Shown: piece by piece, positions 15,417 to 17,528 of the stretch | Layout of the letters: each line of letters starts with the position of its first letter | Position numbering within the stretch: position 1 is the first letter of the stretch | Origin: an uncultured Clostridia bacterium | GTDB lineage: Bacteria; Bacillota; Clostridia; UBA1381 | Direction of reading: 5' to 3' | Assembly: GCA_934486495.1 (NCBI GenBank) | Contig: CAKSPW010000049.1 | Location: 1-17,528 of the forward strand | DNA length: 17,528 nt | The notes under the pieces: generated by a model | Seen by the model: the letters and a program-made list of their open reading frames with translations, nothing else | Told to the model about the DNA's origin: nothing | The model's database searches: none | Made by a program: the position numbers and the translations under genes

Positions 15417-15445
15417 TTGACTTATGTCTTAAAATGTGATATTAT
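15417..15445 (+). promoter_or_regulatory. Promoter of the divergent AraC regulator
   Basis: TTGACT (15417-15422) and TATTAT (15440-15445) have a 17-bp spacer, with a ~50-nt leader to the ATG. The -35 boxes of this promoter and of the divergent CUT2 promoter are only 45 bp apart, so one regulator bound between them could control both. Confidence 0.7.
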
Positions 15446-15499
15446 ATTATTATAAGGAAAATGACAATCAATTTTGTCGGTGAATGAGGGAGATGCTCA

Positions 15500-16375
15500 A
15501 TGGAAATTACTCATCGTATTAACAGTAGTGAACGCCAGCATTATTTATTGGAAAAGCATTATTCATTCAAATTAAAACCGCAGCTAATATATGTCGGTTC
15601 GCTTGATAAGCAGGGAGGTTGGCGTGAGGAACTGCATTCGCATAATTTTTTGGAAATTATATTTATAGTCGACGGAAGCGGAAAGGTTACTATAGGAAAC
15701 AGCGAGGAGTATAACATCCGCAAAGGTGATATTGTAATTTATAACGCAGGTATTCCTCACTGTGAAAAAAGCAGTGCGGAGGACCCTATGGAGGCGAGAT
15801 TTATTGCGTTTGATAAGCTTGAAATGACGGATTTGCCGCCGAATTGGCTGCTCCCTCCGGATTACAGCCAAATTTATCATACGGGGGATATGTATCGCAC
15901 CTTTTTAAAATATTTTACCGGACTTATAGAAGAAACAGAGCAGAAGAAACGGCTGTATGTGGAAATAAGTCAGAATATGTCGAAAACATTGCTTATGTAT
16001 CTTTTCAGACTCATAAATCGCACGGAAAAAACAGTTTCGCTTTTTGAGTCGGGTAAATTGCTTGAATCTGCCGTCGGTTATATTAACGACCATTATAAAG
16101 AGAATATAACGCTTGAGGATATTTCACGCAGCTGTAATATCAATAAATACTATTTATCTCATGTTTTTTCTCAGGCGTACGGCGAGAGTATAGGTAAATA
16201 TATTAAACAGTTCAGATTAAACAAAGCTTGTGAAATGCTCCAAAACACAAAAATGTCGGTGAGTGAGATTGCCGAGAGTATAGGTGTATTGGATATAAGC
16301 TATTTTTGTCGTGTGTTTAAAAAGGAAAAGGGTATGACTCCTCTTGAATACCGTGCAAGCCGTAACTCGAAATAG
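15500..16375 (+). CDS. AraC-family regulator with cupin sugar-sensing domain
   Basis: A 291-residue soluble transcription factor. The N-terminal cupin/AraC-ligand domain spans ~30-120 and contains HSHNFLEIIFIVDGSGKVTI, NIRKGDIVIYNAGIPHCE and a conserved FIAFDKLEM region. The C-terminal AraC/XylS DNA-binding domain spans ~190-288 with helix 1 pair ITLEDISRSCNINKYYLSHV and helix 2 pair SEIAESIGVLDISYFCRVF, ending KKEKGMTPLEYR. The ATG is preceded by GAGGGAG (15486-15492) at 7-base spacing. The gene is transcribed divergently from the CUT2 transporter operon 234 bases away, the standard layout for a local activator of that operon. The ligand is presumably the transported sugar or a metabolite of it; this is inference. 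A strong terminator follows. Confidence 0.92.
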   Translation: MEITHRINSSERQHYLLEKHYSFKLKPQLIYVGSLDKQGGWREELHSHNFLEIIFIVDGSGKVTIGNSEEYNIRKGDIVIYNAGIPHCEKSSAEDPMEARFIAFDKLEMTDLPPNWLLPPDYSQIYHTGDMYRTFLKYFTGLIEETEQKKRLYVEISQNMSKTLLMYLFRLINRTEKTVSLFESGKLLESAVGYINDHYKENITLEDISRSCNINKYYLSHVFSQAYGESIGKYIKQFRLNKACEMLQNTKMSVSEIAESIGVLDISYFCRVFKKEKGMTPLEYRASRNSK

Positions 16376-16424
16376 CATTATTTGTTTTGCACTGAATTTA
16401 TTGCATGATGTGTTTTACCGTATA

Positions 16425-16460
16425 AAAACGTGGGTGCTTGCTGATGCACCTGCGTTTTTT
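16425..16460 (+). terminator. Terminator after the cupin/AraC regulator
   Basis: AAAACGTGGGTGC (16425-16437) pairs over 13 bp with GCACCTGCGTTTT (16446-16458), including two G-T pairs, around an 8-base loop. The stem ends in a T run (16455-16460). The remaining spacer up to 16608 shows no gene and no clear structure. Confidence 0.85.
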
Positions 16461-16608
16461 GTTTGCGTTTAACGTGCAAAAGTCCCGAATATGCCCGGAT
16501 AGCGGATAGTACATATTCCAAAGCGTTAAAAGCAATTTATTTGTCATATGATTTTGTATTTGTTGACGGTGATTTTCATAGGACGATTTAATAATTAAAT
16601 TTTCCGTC

Positions 16609-16638
16609 TTGACAGTTGCGGTGTCATTATGCTATAAT
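16609..16638 (+). promoter_or_regulatory. Strong extended -10 promoter of the terminal sensor gene
   Basis: TTGACA (16609-16614) and TATAAT (16633-16638) are separated by 18 bp, with an extended -10 TGC (16630-16632). All three elements are consensus. About 120 nt of leader follow and contain two TGTACA hexamers (16658-16663 and 16666-16671) close to the predicted start of transcription, a possible operator. Confidence 0.8.
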
Positions 16639-16763
16639 TGATATGGATTTTATGTTTTGTACATTTGTACACTCTGAAAAAACACATCAAACCAAGAAAT
16701 GTTTTTACGGGAGTTTAAAATTCAAATTCTGCAATCAGCATCCGAAAAGGAGGAAATGTTCAA

Positions 16764-17312
16764 ATGTTTCGATTGTTGAAGAAAAAATTTTATTCGGTTG
16801 TGCTTGTGATTGCGGCGCTTATGCTGGCGGTCTTAATATCGGCGTATATGTCCATAAATAAGGCGATTGTCGGAGATTACACGGTGAAAACCGAAGATAT
16901 TGCGAAAAAGACAATAAACGATTTTAAAGCAAAAACCGATTATGTCGAGGACATGTCATTGCTTTTTATAGATAATATGCTTGCCAAAACCGATATAAAC
17001 GGAGAGGTTGCCGAATATGATTTTAACAGTGATGTAAATAAGATTAAAATATACAACAGCGATATTGACGGGCTTGGTATATTTTGGGATGACGGCAGAC
17101 AATCGCTGTCGGGTTCGGTTTACATGAAGTACATAAATGAGCTTAAGGATACGATAAATCGTGAAAAAAAGACGTGCTGGACTATTGTAAATCAAGATGA
17201 TGACGGAGATAGCGGATACTTGTTTTTGCTCACTCCGGTAACGAATTCAAAAAACATGAAAAGCGGATTCGCTCTTGTTGACTGTTCCGGTAAGCGGAAA
17301 GCGGAAAGCTAA
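16764..17312 (+). pseudogene. N-terminal part of a membrane sensor protein, probably broken or truncated
   Basis: The frame encodes 182 residues. A short basic start (MFRLLKKKF) leads into a membrane helix (~9-29, VVLVIAALMLAVLISAYM), then a predicted extracytoplasmic region (YTVKTEDIAKKTINDFKAKT, ADs and Asn-rich, TCWTIVNQDDDGDSGYLFLL). This pattern resembles the sensor half of a Cache-type receptor, sensor kinase or membrane AraC regulator. No second membrane helix, kinase or DNA-binding domain is present before the stop. The last residues (SGKRKAES) come from a tandem repeat of AGCGGAA and look unlike the sensor. The gene has a consensus promoter and AGGAGG (16748-16753) ten bases before the ATG, so it was probably a full gene that has been interrupted or joined to foreign sequence near 17290. 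It could also be a genuine short membrane protein. Confidence 0.55.
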
Positions 17313-17488
17313 GCGTTCTCGGAGCAACCGGAATAAATATTGCAACAATGGAGGCTCAGGAAACCGGTATTATTAATCCGGGAGAGACAAAGATGGTTTA
17401 CTTTGACATTACATCACCTGCAACGGAGTTTGGAGCTGTAGGAACATTTATGCTTGAAGTAAACGGTCAGAAAAAGAGCTTTGACTGA
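17294..17488 (+). other. Coding-like fragment in a shifted frame at the window end
   Basis: In the frame two bases off the sensor gene, translation is open from 17294 to a TGA at 17486. It contains LSVLGATGINIATMEAQETG, INPGETKMVYFDITSPATEF and GAVGTFMLEVNGQKKSFD. The alternation of hydrophobic and polar residues suggests a beta-sandwich or Ig-like segment, not a continuation of the sensor. The same frame stays protein-like past the TGA (KLNFSACVNDGIT). No start codon with a ribosome site is present, so this is a fragment of another gene or a product of a frameshift or assembly join. I do not recognise the family. Confidence 0.4.
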
Positions 17489-17528
17489 AAGCTTAACTTC
17501 TCAGCGTGTGTAAACGACGGAATAACAC

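Overview
The window looks like a piece of a low-GC Firmicutes genome, most likely an anaerobic gut-type Clostridia (Oscillospiraceae/Lachnospiraceae-like). The signs are A/T-rich spacers, strong AGGAGG ribosome binding sites, near-consensus sigma-A promoters, lipoprotein-type solute-binding proteins (SBPs), CUT1 sugar transporters without their own ATPase, and a membrane-anchored AraC-type regulator. This assignment is inference from style and gene content, not from a marker gene. Nearly everything concerns uptake and breakdown of carbohydrates and its regulation.

Layout. (1) 1-3205, plus strand: the 3' end of a LplC/YtcP-type sugar permease, then a large cytoplasmic glycoside hydrolase family 2 enzyme and a terminator. 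(2) 3295-5756: a consensus promoter, a membrane-anchored sensor/AraC-HTH regulator and a long terminator. (3) 5757-10153: a CUT1 sugar transporter (two permeases, then an SBP lipoprotein). The permease pair and the SBP are each preceded by a copy of the same ~75-bp promoter module. The SBP copy is followed by a ~280-nt, hairpin-rich leader. (4) 10280-11327: a lone alpha/beta hydrolase with its own strong promoter and a bidirectional terminator. (5) 11378-15371, minus strand: a CUT2 (ribose/galactose-type) transporter in the order dual ATPase, permease, SBP. (6) 15417-16460, plus strand: a divergent cupin/AraC regulator that probably controls the CUT2 operon. (7) 16609-17528: a consensus promoter and a membrane sensor-like gene that breaks off at 17312, followed by a short coding-like stretch in another frame. 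This end looks like a frameshift, rearrangement or assembly junction.

How it fits together (inference): two transport systems and a GH2 enzyme bring in and hydrolyse sugars or glycosides. The membrane AraC protein at 3404-5683 is the obvious candidate to sense an extracellular sugar and activate the duplicated promoter modules of the neighbouring CUT1 system. The soluble AraC protein at 15500-16375 is the candidate regulator of the divergent CUT2 operon. Substrates cannot be named from the sequence alone. I did not recognise any phage, CRISPR, toxin-antitoxin or tRNA/rRNA feature.

The most interesting points are the duplicated promoter module with its 24-bp-spaced GAAAAATG boxes, the structured SBP leader, the unusual charged tail on the CUT2 permease and the odd right end of the window.
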